Assembly (NCBI RefSeq): GCF_001894825.1 | Contig: NZ_BCWY01000011.1 | Location: 1 to 64,000, forward strand | DNA length: 64,000 nt | Reading direction: 5' to 3' | DNA from: Rhodococcus jostii NBRC 16295 | GTDB lineage: Bacteria > Actinomycetota > Actinomycetes > Mycobacteriales > Mycobacteriaceae | Part shown: in pieces, positions 19,601 through 31,600 of the stretch | Layout: each line of letters opens with the position of its first letter | Numbering within the stretch: position 1 is the first letter of the stretch | Position numbers and translations under genes: made by a program | Notes under the pieces: model-generated | The model's database searches: none | Seen by the model: the letters and a program-made list of their open reading frames with translations, nothing else | Told to the model about the DNA's origin: nothing

Positions 19601-22600
19601 CGAGGTCTTCGCCGCCGCCGAGGTCGAGGAGATCATGGCGCGGGTCGTCCGGGTGCTCGGTGCACTGTCCGCCGACGTCGACGTTCTCGTCGCGGACATC
19701 GACATCCTCGCGCCCGACGAGCGTGCGTCGCTGCTCGCAGCAACGGGCACCGAAGCGGCCGCACCGCTGTCACTGCCGGAGATTCTCGGGGCGACCGCCA
19801 CGGAGAACGGTGAGCGCACCGCCCTCGTCGCGGACGGCGAGTCGCTGACGTACGCAGAACTCGACGCGCGGTCGAACAGACTGGCCCGTGTTCTCGTCGA
19901 CTACGGTGTGGGGCCGGAAACATCTGTGGCGCTGGGGATGACGCGCTCGGTGCACTCGGTCGTCGCGACGTGGGCCGTGGCCAAGGCCGGCGGCACGTTC
20001 GTGCCCGTCGACCCGCGCTACCCGTCCGAGCGCATCGCGCACATGATCACCGACTCCGGCGCGATCCTCGGCCTGACGGTGACCGCACAGCGGGACACCC
20101 TGCCCTCGGGCATCGACTGGCTCGCGCTGGACTCGGCCGAGTGCGCCGCGTTGTGCGCCCCGAAGTCGCCGGAACCGGTCACGGACTCCGAGCGGACCGC
20201 GTCGATCCAGCTCGAGCACCCGGCGTACATGATCTACACGTCCGGTACCACCGGTCTGCCCAAGGGTGTCGCCGTCACCCACACCGGTCTGGCGAACTTC
20301 TCCGCCGAGCAGCGCACCCACTACGGGGTGAGCCCGTCGGCGCGGACCCTGCACTTCGCGTCGCCGAGCTTCGACGCCTCGGTCCTCGAACTGCTGCTGG
20401 CCTTCGGCTGCGGCGCGACCATGGTCGTCGCCCCCGCGGACCTGTATGGCGGCGAGGAACTCCGGAGCTTCCTCGCGGACAACGAGATCACGCACGCCTT
20501 CGTCACCCCCGCCGCGCTGGCGTCGGTGGAACCGGCCGGACTCGACCGGCTCGAGGTCGTCGTGGTCGGTGGCGAGGCGTGCCCGCCGGAACTGGTGGAA
20601 CGCTGGGCCCCGGGCCGTCGGATGTACAACGGCTACGGACCCACAGAGGCCACCGTCATGAGCAACGTCAGCAACATGCTGGTGCCCGGGAGTCGGGTCG
20701 AGATCGGCGGTCCGGTCTGCGGTGTCACCGTTTACGTTCTCGACGACCTCCTGCGCCCGGTACCCGTCGGCGTGGCGGGGGAGCTGTACGTCGCGGGCCC
20801 CGGTCTCGCGCGCGGCTACCACGATCGTCTCGGCCTCACCGCCGAACGATTCGTGGCAAACCCGTTCGGCGAGAACGGAACCCGGATGTACCGCACCGGT
20901 GACATCGTCCGGTTCGTCGTCGACCACGGGCATCGCGCCGGCTACGGCGTGGAGTACGTGGGCCGCAGCGACTTCCAGGTGAAGGTCCGCGGGTTCCGCA
21001 TCGAACTCGGAGAGATAGACGCCGCGCTGGTCAAGCATCCGGACCTCGAGTTCGCGGCCACGCTCGGCGCCGCGATGCCGTCCGGCGCGACGGCACTCGT
21101 GTCGTACGTGCTGCCGGCCTCCGGTAGCACGGTCGACGTTGCCGAGGTGACGCACTTCGTCGGGGACACGCTTCCGGCGCACATGGTGCCGAGTGCGATC
21201 GTCGTCCTCGACGAGATCCCGCTCACCACGGCCGGCAAGCTCGACCGGAAGGCGCTGCCCGCGCCCGACTTCGACGCCCTGCAGGGTGAGATGGTCGAAC
21301 CGCGCACCCCCACCGAGGAACTGGTCGCCGGTGTCCTCGCGGACGTGCTCGGACTCGCGAAGATCAGCGTCGCCGAGTCGTTCTTCGATCTCGGCGGCAA
21401 CTCGCTCGTGGCCACGAAGGCAGTCGCCCGGCTCAACGCTGCCGCGGGCACCCGCCTCGGTGTGCGCGAATTGTTCGAGGCGCCGACCGTGGAGCGGCTC
21501 GCCGTCACGGTGGCCGAGCAGGCCGGCACGGCCTCGCACCGACCGGTTCTGGCCGCCGGCCCGCGCCCCGGGCGCGTTCCGCTGTCGATGGCTCAGCAGA
21601 GTATGTGGCTGATGAACCGGTTCGACACGGCGTCGTCGGCGTACAACATCCCGCTCGCCGTCCGACTGTCCGGTTCGCTCGACATCGACGCGATGTCGAG
21701 CGCGGTGTCGGATGTCCTCGCGCGGCACGAGTCGCTGCGGACGGTGTTCCCCGACTCCGGCGACGGCCCGTACCAGCACGTCGTCGATGCCGGGCAGGTT
21801 CCGTTCGACCTCACGCCGGTACCCGTCCCCGACGCCGAACTCCACACGGCCCTCACCGAATTCGCCACCGAGGGATTCGACGTCACGGTCGCGCCCCCGC
21901 TGCGTATCCGGCTGTTCGCCACGAGTGAGAGCGAGTTCCTGCTCGTCCTCGTGGTGCACCACATCTGCGCGGACGGTGCCTCGATGGCGCCGCTCGCCCG
22001 GGACGTCATGGTCGCCTACAGCGCACGCACCGCGGGCGCCGCCCCGCTGTGGCAGCCGCTGCCGGTGCAGTACCCCGACTTCGCGTTGTGGCAGCGCGAG
22101 GTACTCGGCGACCCCGCCGACACCCAGTCGCTGGCCGGCAAGCAGATCGCCCACTGGGCCGACACCCTGGCCGGGGCACCCGAGCTGATCGACCTCCCGC
22201 TGGATCACACCCGCCCGGCCCGGCAGTCGATGCAGGGCGATTCGATCGACTTCGCGATCACCCCCGAGCTGCGGCGCGGCCTCGAGGCGGTCGGCGGGGA
22301 ACGCGGCGCCTCGCTCTTCATGGTGACGCACGCGGCGTTGACGACGTTGCTGTCGCGGCTGAGCAACAGCGACGACATCACCGTCGGAACCCCGCTCGCA
22401 GCACGCAGCGATCAGGCGCTCGACGACCTGGTCGGCATGTTCGTCAACACCCTCGTCCTGCGCACCCAGGTGCGCCCGGGGGATTCGTTCGCCGCCCTCG
22501 TCGAGCGGGTCCGCGAAGGTGACCTCGCGGCGTTCGGCAATTCCGACGTGCCGTTCGAGAAGATCGTGGAGGCTCTGCGGATCCGGCGCTCGGCGGCGTA

Positions 22601-25600
22601 CTCGCCGCTGTTCCAGGTGATGCTGTCGTTCCAGAACAACCGGATGGACGCGCTCGAACTGCCCGGGCTGACCGTGCGCGTGATCGACGACATGGCGCAG
22701 GGCGCCAAGTACGACCTCACGTTGACGATCACCGAGAAGGCCGACGAGTCGGGTGATCCCGCGGGCCTCGGCGGCCGGTTCACGTTCGCCACCGATCTGT
22801 TCGAGCGGAGCACCGCCGAACGGATCGCGGAACGGTTCGTCCGGATCCTCGAGGCCGTCGTCACCGATCCCGGTGTCGCTGTGGGCGACATCGACATTCT
22901 CACGAAACACGAGAGAGCAAAGTTGAGCCGAACCACACCTGCCCGCACGATGACGGTTCGCGAGCTGCCGCAGCTTCTGGCTGCCGCGGTCGAGGTCGCG
23001 CCCGACGCCGTCGCGCTCGCGCACGACGGTATGCAGGTGACATACCGCGAGTTCGACGAGCGGCTGCGCTTGATGTCGGCGCCGTTGTCCGAGCGGGGCA
23101 TGGGCCCCGACGCGATCGTGTCCGTGGTGCTGTCCGGTCTGGTTCCCACCATCATGATGGCCCCGCCGTCGGAGGACGGGAAGGACGGCTTCGGCACGAT
23201 CCTCGACCAGGTCATCGCCGATGCGCACGCCCTGGTCGGTGACGTCGAGATCGCGGCGCCCGCACCGGAAATCATTGCGGCACCGGACACGGAGGTCGCG
23301 GAGACGCAGGGCTGGCCGCTCGAACTGTTCGTCACCCGCTGGCAGGAATGGGTCGAGCGCGACCCGCAGGCTCTCGCCGTCGTCGCCGGCGGCGTCTCGA
23401 CCACCCGCGGTGAACTCAACCGCCGGGCCAACCAGCTCGCACGCGAACTGCTGTCCCGCGGCGTCCGCCCCGACGACGTCGTCGCACTGATCGTTCCCCG
23501 TTCGGTCGAATGGGTGATCGGGATGCTCGCGGCCTGGAAGGTCGGCGCGGCGTACTCCCCGTTCGACCAGAAGTGGGCGATCGAGCGGATCGCCGGTCTC
23601 GTCGAAGACAGCGGCACGCGGTCCGTGGTGACCACCCGATCCTGGACCGGGCTCACCGAGGCGCCGGGCGGGAACGCGGCGCTCGACGACCCGATCGTGC
23701 TCGACGATCCCGAGACGGTGCGCTACCTCGAATCGCTCGACGACACCGACTTCCCGCACGACCCGTGGTCGGACGAGCACGCCGGAAAGCGTCTGGCGCA
23801 CGTCATCTCGACGTCGGGCTCGACCGGGCGGCCCAAGCCCACGATGGTGCCGATGCTGGGTCTGTCCAACAACTATCAGTCGTACCAGGGCGACCTCCGG
23901 GTGAAGGACGGCACCGGACTGCTGATCGCGAACTCCCCGCTGTTCGACCAGACCCAGAAGAACATCTGGGTGGGGCTCGCGTACGGCGGCGTGCTCCACC
24001 TCGCCGACGACGGCTTCGATCCGGGGCCGATTCTCCGCATGATCGGCACGGGCGACGTCCAGATCACCAACCTGGCACCCAGTGCGTTCGAGGTCCTCAC
24101 CGAACTGGACGCCGACGGCGTCCTGCCCAATCTGAAGGTAATCCTGCTCGGCGGTGAGATGCTGCGGCCGGCAGCCTGCACGGCGCTGATCGGCACCGAT
24201 TCGCGCCTCCTCAACAACTACGGGCCGACCGAGGCATCGGTCACCTGCTCGTCGTACGAACTGGACCTCTCCACCGAGGATGCCGAGCCGTGGCCGGTTC
24301 CGTTCGGCGCCGCGTTCCGCGGTGTCCGGTACCACGTGCTCGACGGCCGGATGCGCCCCGTGCCGCCGGGAGTGACCGGTGACCTCTACATCGGCGGCCA
24401 GGTCCTGGCCCGCGGGTACGGCAACATGTTCGGCACCACCGCGTCACGATTCGTGGCGAATCCGTTCGAGGGGCCCGGCGCCCGCATGTACTGGACCGGC
24501 GACCGGGTGCGCGAGCGCGACAACGGTCTGCTCGTGTTCGTGGGCCGCAGCGACTTCCAGGTGAAGATCCGGGGTCTGCGGATCGAGCTGGGGGAGATCG
24601 AATCTGCCCTCACCGCACAGAGCGCGGTGCAGAAGTCGGTGGTGGTCGTCCACGACAGCGAGCAGGGTCCCCGGCTCGTCGCGTACGTCACCGCGACCGT
24701 CGGCACCGAACTCGACGTCGACGCGACGGTGGACGCGCTGCGTCACGTGCTGCCGTCGCACATGATCCCGGACGCGGTGATGGTTCTCGACGAGATGCCG
24801 CTCAACGCGAACCTCAAAGTCGACCGCAAGGCCCTTCCGGAGCCGGTCTTCGCCACCGGCACAGCCGAATTCGTCGCAGCGCGCACCCCGCTCGAGGAGG
24901 TCGTCGCCGGCATCTTCGGTGACGTGATCTCCGCGGCGCGGGTGAGTGTCGACGACTCGTTCTTCGACCTGGGTGGCAACTCGCTCAGCGCCACCCGAGT
25001 GGCGGCCCGCGTCACCTCCGCGACCGGAACCGAGGTCGGGATCCGTGACCTGTTCGAGGCGCCCACGGTCGCGACCCTCGCGAAGCTCGTCGAGGACCGG
25101 GCTCACCACGGCTCCACCCGTCCGGCACTCGTCGCGGGCGAGCGCCCCTACGAGCTTCCCCTGTCGCTCGCACAGCAGCGGATGTGGTTCCTCAACCGCT
25201 TCGACCCGTCGTCACCGGCGTACAACGTGCCACTGACCGTGCGTCTGCGCGGCGCACTGGACGTCGCGGCGCTGGCCGGGGCGCTGTCCGACGTCGTCGC
25301 GCGGCACGAGGTGCTCCGGACGGTGTTCCCGGATTCCGATTCCGGTGCGCACCAAGTGATCCTGCCCGCCGCCGACGTCGATCTCGCTCTCGAGCCGGTC
25401 GACGTCCGCGAGGAGGACCTGCGGGACCGGATGTTCGAGTTCGGCTCGACCGGCTTCGACGTGACCGACACGATCCCGGTCCGGGCCCGCCTGTTCCGGC
25501 TCGGCGCGGACGATCACGTCCTGGTCCTCGTGATGCACCACATCGCGTCCGACGGCGCGTCCACTTTGCCGCTGGCCCGCGACGTGATGACGGCGTACGC

Positions 25601-28600
25601 GGCTCGTCAGGACGGGACGCAGGCCGCGTGGCCGGCTCTGCCCGTCCAGTACGCGGACTACGCGCTGTGGCAGCGGGAGGTGCTCGGTTCCGAGGACGAT
25701 CCCGAGTCGCTCGCGGCCGCCCAGATCGACTTCTGGGCGAAGGCCCTCGCGGGTGTGCCCGACGTGCTCGCCCTCCCCACCGACCGCCCCCGGCCCACGG
25801 TGCGGTCGATGGCCGGTGCGTCCGTCGGCTTCTCCGTCGACGAAGACATCCACCGGCGCCTCGGCGAGGTCGCGCGGGCACACAACGTGTCGCTGTTCAT
25901 GGTGCTGCACGCGGCGTTGTCCGTGCTTCTGGCACGCCTGAGTTCGAGCACCGACATCGCCATCGGCACTGCGGTCGCCGGTCGCGGTGCCGAGGCACTC
26001 GAGAACCTCGTCGGCATGTTCGTCAACACCCTGGTGCTCCGGACCGAGGTCGAGCCCGGAACGTCCTTCGCCGAACTGCTCGAGCAGGTCCGGGCGCAGG
26101 ACCTCGCCGCGTTCAGTAACCAGGACGTCCCGTTCGAGCAGTTGGTGGACGCACTGAAGCCGACCCGCTCCACGGCGTACTCGCCGCTGTTCCAGGTCGT
26201 GCTGACGCATCAGGTCAACGGCATCCCGTCGCTCGAGTTCGCCGGACTCGAGGCGACACCCGGTGCGGTGGACGTCGAGTTCAGCAAGTTCGACCTCACC
26301 GTCGACCTGCGCGAACTCTGGTCGGACGAGGGTGCGCCCACCGGGATCACCGGTGTCCTCGGGTTCGCCACCGAGATCTTCGACGCGGAGACCGTGCAGG
26401 GCTTCGCGGATCGCTTCGTGCGGATTCTCGCCGCCGTCGCCGGTGGCGGCACGGACATCGCGGTGGGGGACATCCCCATCCTCGATGCCGGCGAGACGGA
26501 GGAACTCACACCGGTCCGCGGTATCGAGGGCGTCTCGGCCGCGACTCTCGTCGAACTGCTCTCCGCCGCTGTCGCCGCCAACCCGGACGGGGACGCGGTC
26601 GTCTCCGGCGGCGGCTCCGTCACCTACCGCGAGCTGGACGAGCGCTCGAACCGGGTGGCGCGCATCCTGATCGAGCGCGGAGTCGGTGCGGAGACGTTCG
26701 TCGGGCTCGGCATCACCCGCTCGATCGCGTCCATCGTCGGTATCTGGGCCGTCGCCAAGAGCGGCGGCGCATACGTTCCGATCGACCCCCGGTATCCGGA
26801 CGAGCGCATCGCGCACATGGTCACCGATTCCGGTGTGGCGCTGGGACTTTCCGTCGGTGCAGAGGTCGGCCGCCTTCCGGTGGACGTCGACTGGCTGGTT
26901 ATCGACAGCGAGGAGTTCGAGGCGGCCTCCGCGGCGTACTCGTCGGCTCCCGTCGCGGAAGCGGAGCGTCGCACGGCGATGACCCCCGCCAACAGCGCCT
27001 ACGTGATCTACACGTCCGGTACCACCGGGCAGCCCAAGGGTGTCGTCGTCACGCATCGGGGTCTCGCGAACTTCGCCGCCGAACAGCGTGAGCGCTACCA
27101 GGTGACCACCGATTCGCGGACATTGCACTTCGCGTCGCCGAGCTTCGACGCGTCCGTACTCGAACTGCTGCTCGCGGTCGGTGCGGGAGCCACCATGGTG
27201 ATCGCTCCCACCGACGTGTACGGCGGACCCGAGTTCGCCACGTTCCTGCGCGAGCAGCGCGTCACGCACGGGTTCGTCACGCCGTCGGCGCTGGCGTCCG
27301 TGGATCCGTCCGGGCTGGACGACTTCCAGTTCGTCGTCGCCGGCGGCGAGGCCGTCCCCGCCGAACTCGCGGCCCGCTGGGCGCCGGGTCGCTCGCTGTT
27401 CAACGGATACGGTCCCACCGAGACCACGATCATGACCAACATCAGCGACCCGATGGCCGCCGACGGTCCGGTCACGATCGGTGGTCCGATCCGCGGCACC
27501 AGCGCGCTGGTCCTCGACGATCGACTCCGTCCCGTTCCGGTCGGTATCGCAGGTGATCTCTATCTGTCGGGCCTCGGACTGGCCCGCGGCTACCACCGGC
27601 GGACGCCGCTGACCGCGGGGCGCTTCGTGGCGAACCCGTACGGCGAACCGGGCGACCGGATGTACCGCACCGGCGACGTCGTGCGCTGGACGAAGGACGC
27701 GGACGGTGCGCTGACCGTCGACTACGTCGGCCGCTCGGACCAGCAGGTGAAGGTCCGCGGATTCCGCATCGAACTCGGCGAGATCGACGCGGTGCTCGCG
27801 AAGCACCCCGACGTCGACTTCGCCACCACGTCCGTGCTGCCCGGACCTTCCGGCGACGCGGTTCTCGTGTCGTACGTGCTGCCGGCGACGGGTGCCGAGG
27901 TGGATGTCACCGGCATGCTGGACTTCGTGGGCGAATTCGTGCCCACGTACATGGTGCCGTCGACGATCGTGACGCTCGACGCCATCCCGCTCACGCCCGT
28001 CGGCAAGCTCGACCGCCGGGCGCTGCCCGAGCCCGAGTTCCTGGCGGAGGACCGCGAGTTCCGTGCCGCGGGAACCGCTCTGGAACAGCGGGTTGCCGCG
28101 GTGTTCGCGGAGGTTCTCGGTGTCGACCAGGTCGGTGCCGACGACTCCTTCTTCACGCTCGGCGGCAACTCGCTCGCCGCCACCCGGGTGATGGCACGGA
28201 TCAACGAGGCCGTCGGCGTCGACGCCCCGGTCCGCGAGATCTTCGAGGCCCCCACCGTGGCGCAGCTGGCACGGAGGCTGGAGGCGCTCGGTGTGGATTC
28301 GGGCGGACGACCGCCCGTCACCGCCGGACCGCGTCCCGACCGTGTTCCGCTGTCGCTGGCACAGCAGCGGATGTGGTACGTCAACCGGTTCGATCCCGCA
28401 TCGGCCGAGTACAACATCCCCTTGGCGCTGCGACTCACCGGTGAGCTGGACGTCGACGCGCTGCGGTCGGCGATCGCCGACGTGGTGTCCCGGCACGAAT
28501 CGCTGCGCACGGTGTACCCCGACTCCGTCGACGGCCCCTACCAGGTCGTCCTGTCCGACACGAAGTCCGAACTCGACGTCGTCGAGGTGGCGGGCGAGCA

Positions 28601-31600
28601 GGAGCTGCGAGAGCGGGTCGTCGCGCTGGCGTCGGCCGGCTTCGACGTGACCGCCGACGTCCCGGTTCGCGCCGCACTGTTCGCGCTGGGCGAGGCCGAC
28701 CACGTGCTCGTCGTCGTGGTCCACCACATCTCCGCGGACGGTTCGTCGATGGCCCCGCTTGCACGGGACCTGTTCGGCGCCTACGGTGCTCGCGTGCAGG
28801 GGGAGGAGCCCAGCTTCTCGCCGCTGCCGGTGCAGTACCCCGACTTCGCCCTGTGGCAGCGGACCGTCCTCGGCAACGAGGACGATCCGGAGTCTCTCGC
28901 GGGCAAGCAGATCGCGTACTGGACGCACGCATTGGGCGATGCCCCGGAGGTCCTCGACCTCCCGGCGGACCGTCCACGACCGGCCGTCCGGAACCCGCAG
29001 GGTGGCCTGCTCGAGTTCGAGATCGGGCAGGACGTGCACCGGTCGCTGAACGAACTCGCGCAGACCCACCAGGCGTCGCTGTTCATGGTGGTGCACACCG
29101 CACTCGCCGTGCTGCTGGGGCGGCTGAGCAACACGACCGACATCGCCGTCAGCACCCCCGTCGCGGGCCGCGGTGACCGCGCGCTCGACGACCTCGTCGG
29201 GATGTTCGTCAACACGCTCGTGCTGCGCACCGACGTCGACCCGAACGCCCGCTTCAGTGCTCTGCTCACGCAGGCACGTGAGGTCGATCTGAATGCATTC
29301 GGGAACGCCGATGTGCCGTTCGAGCAGGTCGTCGAGGTGCTTCGTCCGTCGCGCACCGCCGCGTACGCCCCTCTCGCGCAGGTGATGCTGAGTTTCCAGA
29401 ACCTCGAACGACCCAAGCTCGAGCTCGCGGGGCTGACGGTCGAGGTCCTCGAGAGCGGACTCACCACGAGCAAGACGGATCTCGGTGTCGCCGTCGAGGA
29501 ACGGTTCGGCGAGGGATCCGCCGAGAACGGCATGCGGGGCTGGTTCTCCTACGCCACCGACCTCTTCGACGAGTCGACGGTCCGCGCCTTCGCCGATCGT
29601 TTCGTGCGCGTGCTCGAGGCCGTCACGGCCGACGCCGACGCCGTCGTCGGTGACATCGACATCCTGACCGAGGACGAGAAGGCCGGTCTGGTCGTTCCGG
29701 ACGACGGGGCGCAGTCCCTCATGTCGCACTCGATCTCGGAGGAGCTGGCCGCCACCAAGTCGCTGCCCGAACTGCTCGACGGTGCTGCGTCGATCAACCC
29801 GGACGGAATCGCGCTGTCGCACAACGGGACCGATGTCACGTATGTGCAGCTTCGGGACAAGTCCGCGGAACTGGCGCGCACGCTCGCCGGTGTGGGCGTC
29901 GGCCCGGAGGCCGCCGTCACGGTGGCACTGTCCACCCTGCTTCCCGGACTGCTCGACGGATCCTCGGGCGAAGGTTTCGCCGACACGTTCGCCGGTGTCC
30001 TCGCCGGCGTGATCGCCGACGCGACGTCCGCGACCTCCGCGACGGAAACGGAGGAGCGGACCCTCGTCGACCTGTTCGACGAGCAGGTGGCACGGACGCC
30101 GGACGCCGTGGCTCTGGTGTTCGGCGACGACGCACTGTCCTACGCCGAGTTCGACGCGCAGACCAACCGGCTGGCACGGGAACTGCTGGCGCAGGGCGTC
30201 GGCCCGGAGTCCCGGGTCGCGGTCGCGCTGCGCCGGTCCCTCGAGATGATGATCGCGATCTACGCGATCGAGAAGACCGGTGCCGCGTACGTTCCGCTCG
30301 ACCCGGATCACCCGGCGGCGCGCACCGCGTACGTGATCGACAGCGCCTCCCCGGCGTGCGTGCTCACCTCTTCGGCCGACCGCACCGCCGAGACGGACGC
30401 ACCGCAGATCGAGGTCGACACCGTCGACCTCTCCGGTCACGCCGACGGTCCGATCACCGACGACGAGCGCGGGGCACCGATCCGTCCGGATTCGACCGCG
30501 TACGTGATCTACACCTCCGGCTCGACCGGCAAGCCCAAGGGCGTCGCGGTCAGTCACCGGTCGATCGTCAACCGGCTGATGTGGATGCAGGACACCTACC
30601 CGCTCGATTCCACCGACGTCGTCCTGCAGAAGACGCCCGTCACGTTCGACGTGTCCGTGTGGGAATTGTTCTGGCCGCTCGAGGTCGGAGCCCGGCTCGT
30701 TGTCGCGATCCCGGACGGACACCGCGACCCGGCGTACCTCTCGAAGGTGCTCGCCGAGCACAGCGTGACCACGATGCACTTCGTGCCGTCGATGCTGGCC
30801 GTGTTCACTGCGGGCGCCGACGCCGCTCTGTGCGGATCGTTGCGACAGGTGTTCTGCAGTGGTGAAGCACTTCCGCCGGCGTCGGCCGACGCGTTCCGCG
30901 ACTTCTCCTCCGCGGCGTTGCACAACCTGTACGGCCCGACGGAGGCCGCGGTCGACGTCACCTACTGGGAGTGCACCGACGCGGACCGCGCGACGGTGCC
31001 GATCGGCGCCCCCGTGTGGAACACCCAGCTCCACGTCCTCGACTCGCGGCTGCGTCCAGTGCCCGCGGGCGTGCACGGCGAGCTGTACCTCGCCGGAATC
31101 CAGTTGGCCCGCGGCTACGTCGGCCGCAGCGACCTGACGTCGGACCGGTTCGTGGCGAACCCGTTCGGCACGGCGGGGCAGCGGATGTACCGCACCGGTG
31201 ACATCGTCCGCAAGCGTGCCGACGGCATCGTCGAGTACATCGGGCGCCGCGACTTCCAGGTCAAGCTCCGTGGTCAGCGCCTCGAACTCGGCGAGGTCGA
31301 GGCAGCCCTCCTCGCGCACCCGTCGGTGGCGCAGGCCGTGGTCGTCGTCCACCGCAGTGAGACCACCGGCGAGAACCTGGTGGGATATGTGATTCCGGTG
31401 TCCGGCGCCGCGATCGACACCGCAGCGGTGCTGGACGCCGCAGCGGAGACGCTGCCTGCCTACATGGTGCCGGCCCGGATCCTCGTCCTGGACAGCTTCC
31501 CGCTCGGCGCCACCGGCAAGTTGGACCGGGGCGCACTTCCGGAACCCGACTTCGTCACGTCCGAGGCCGAATTCGTCGCACCCCGAACGCCGATCGAGGA

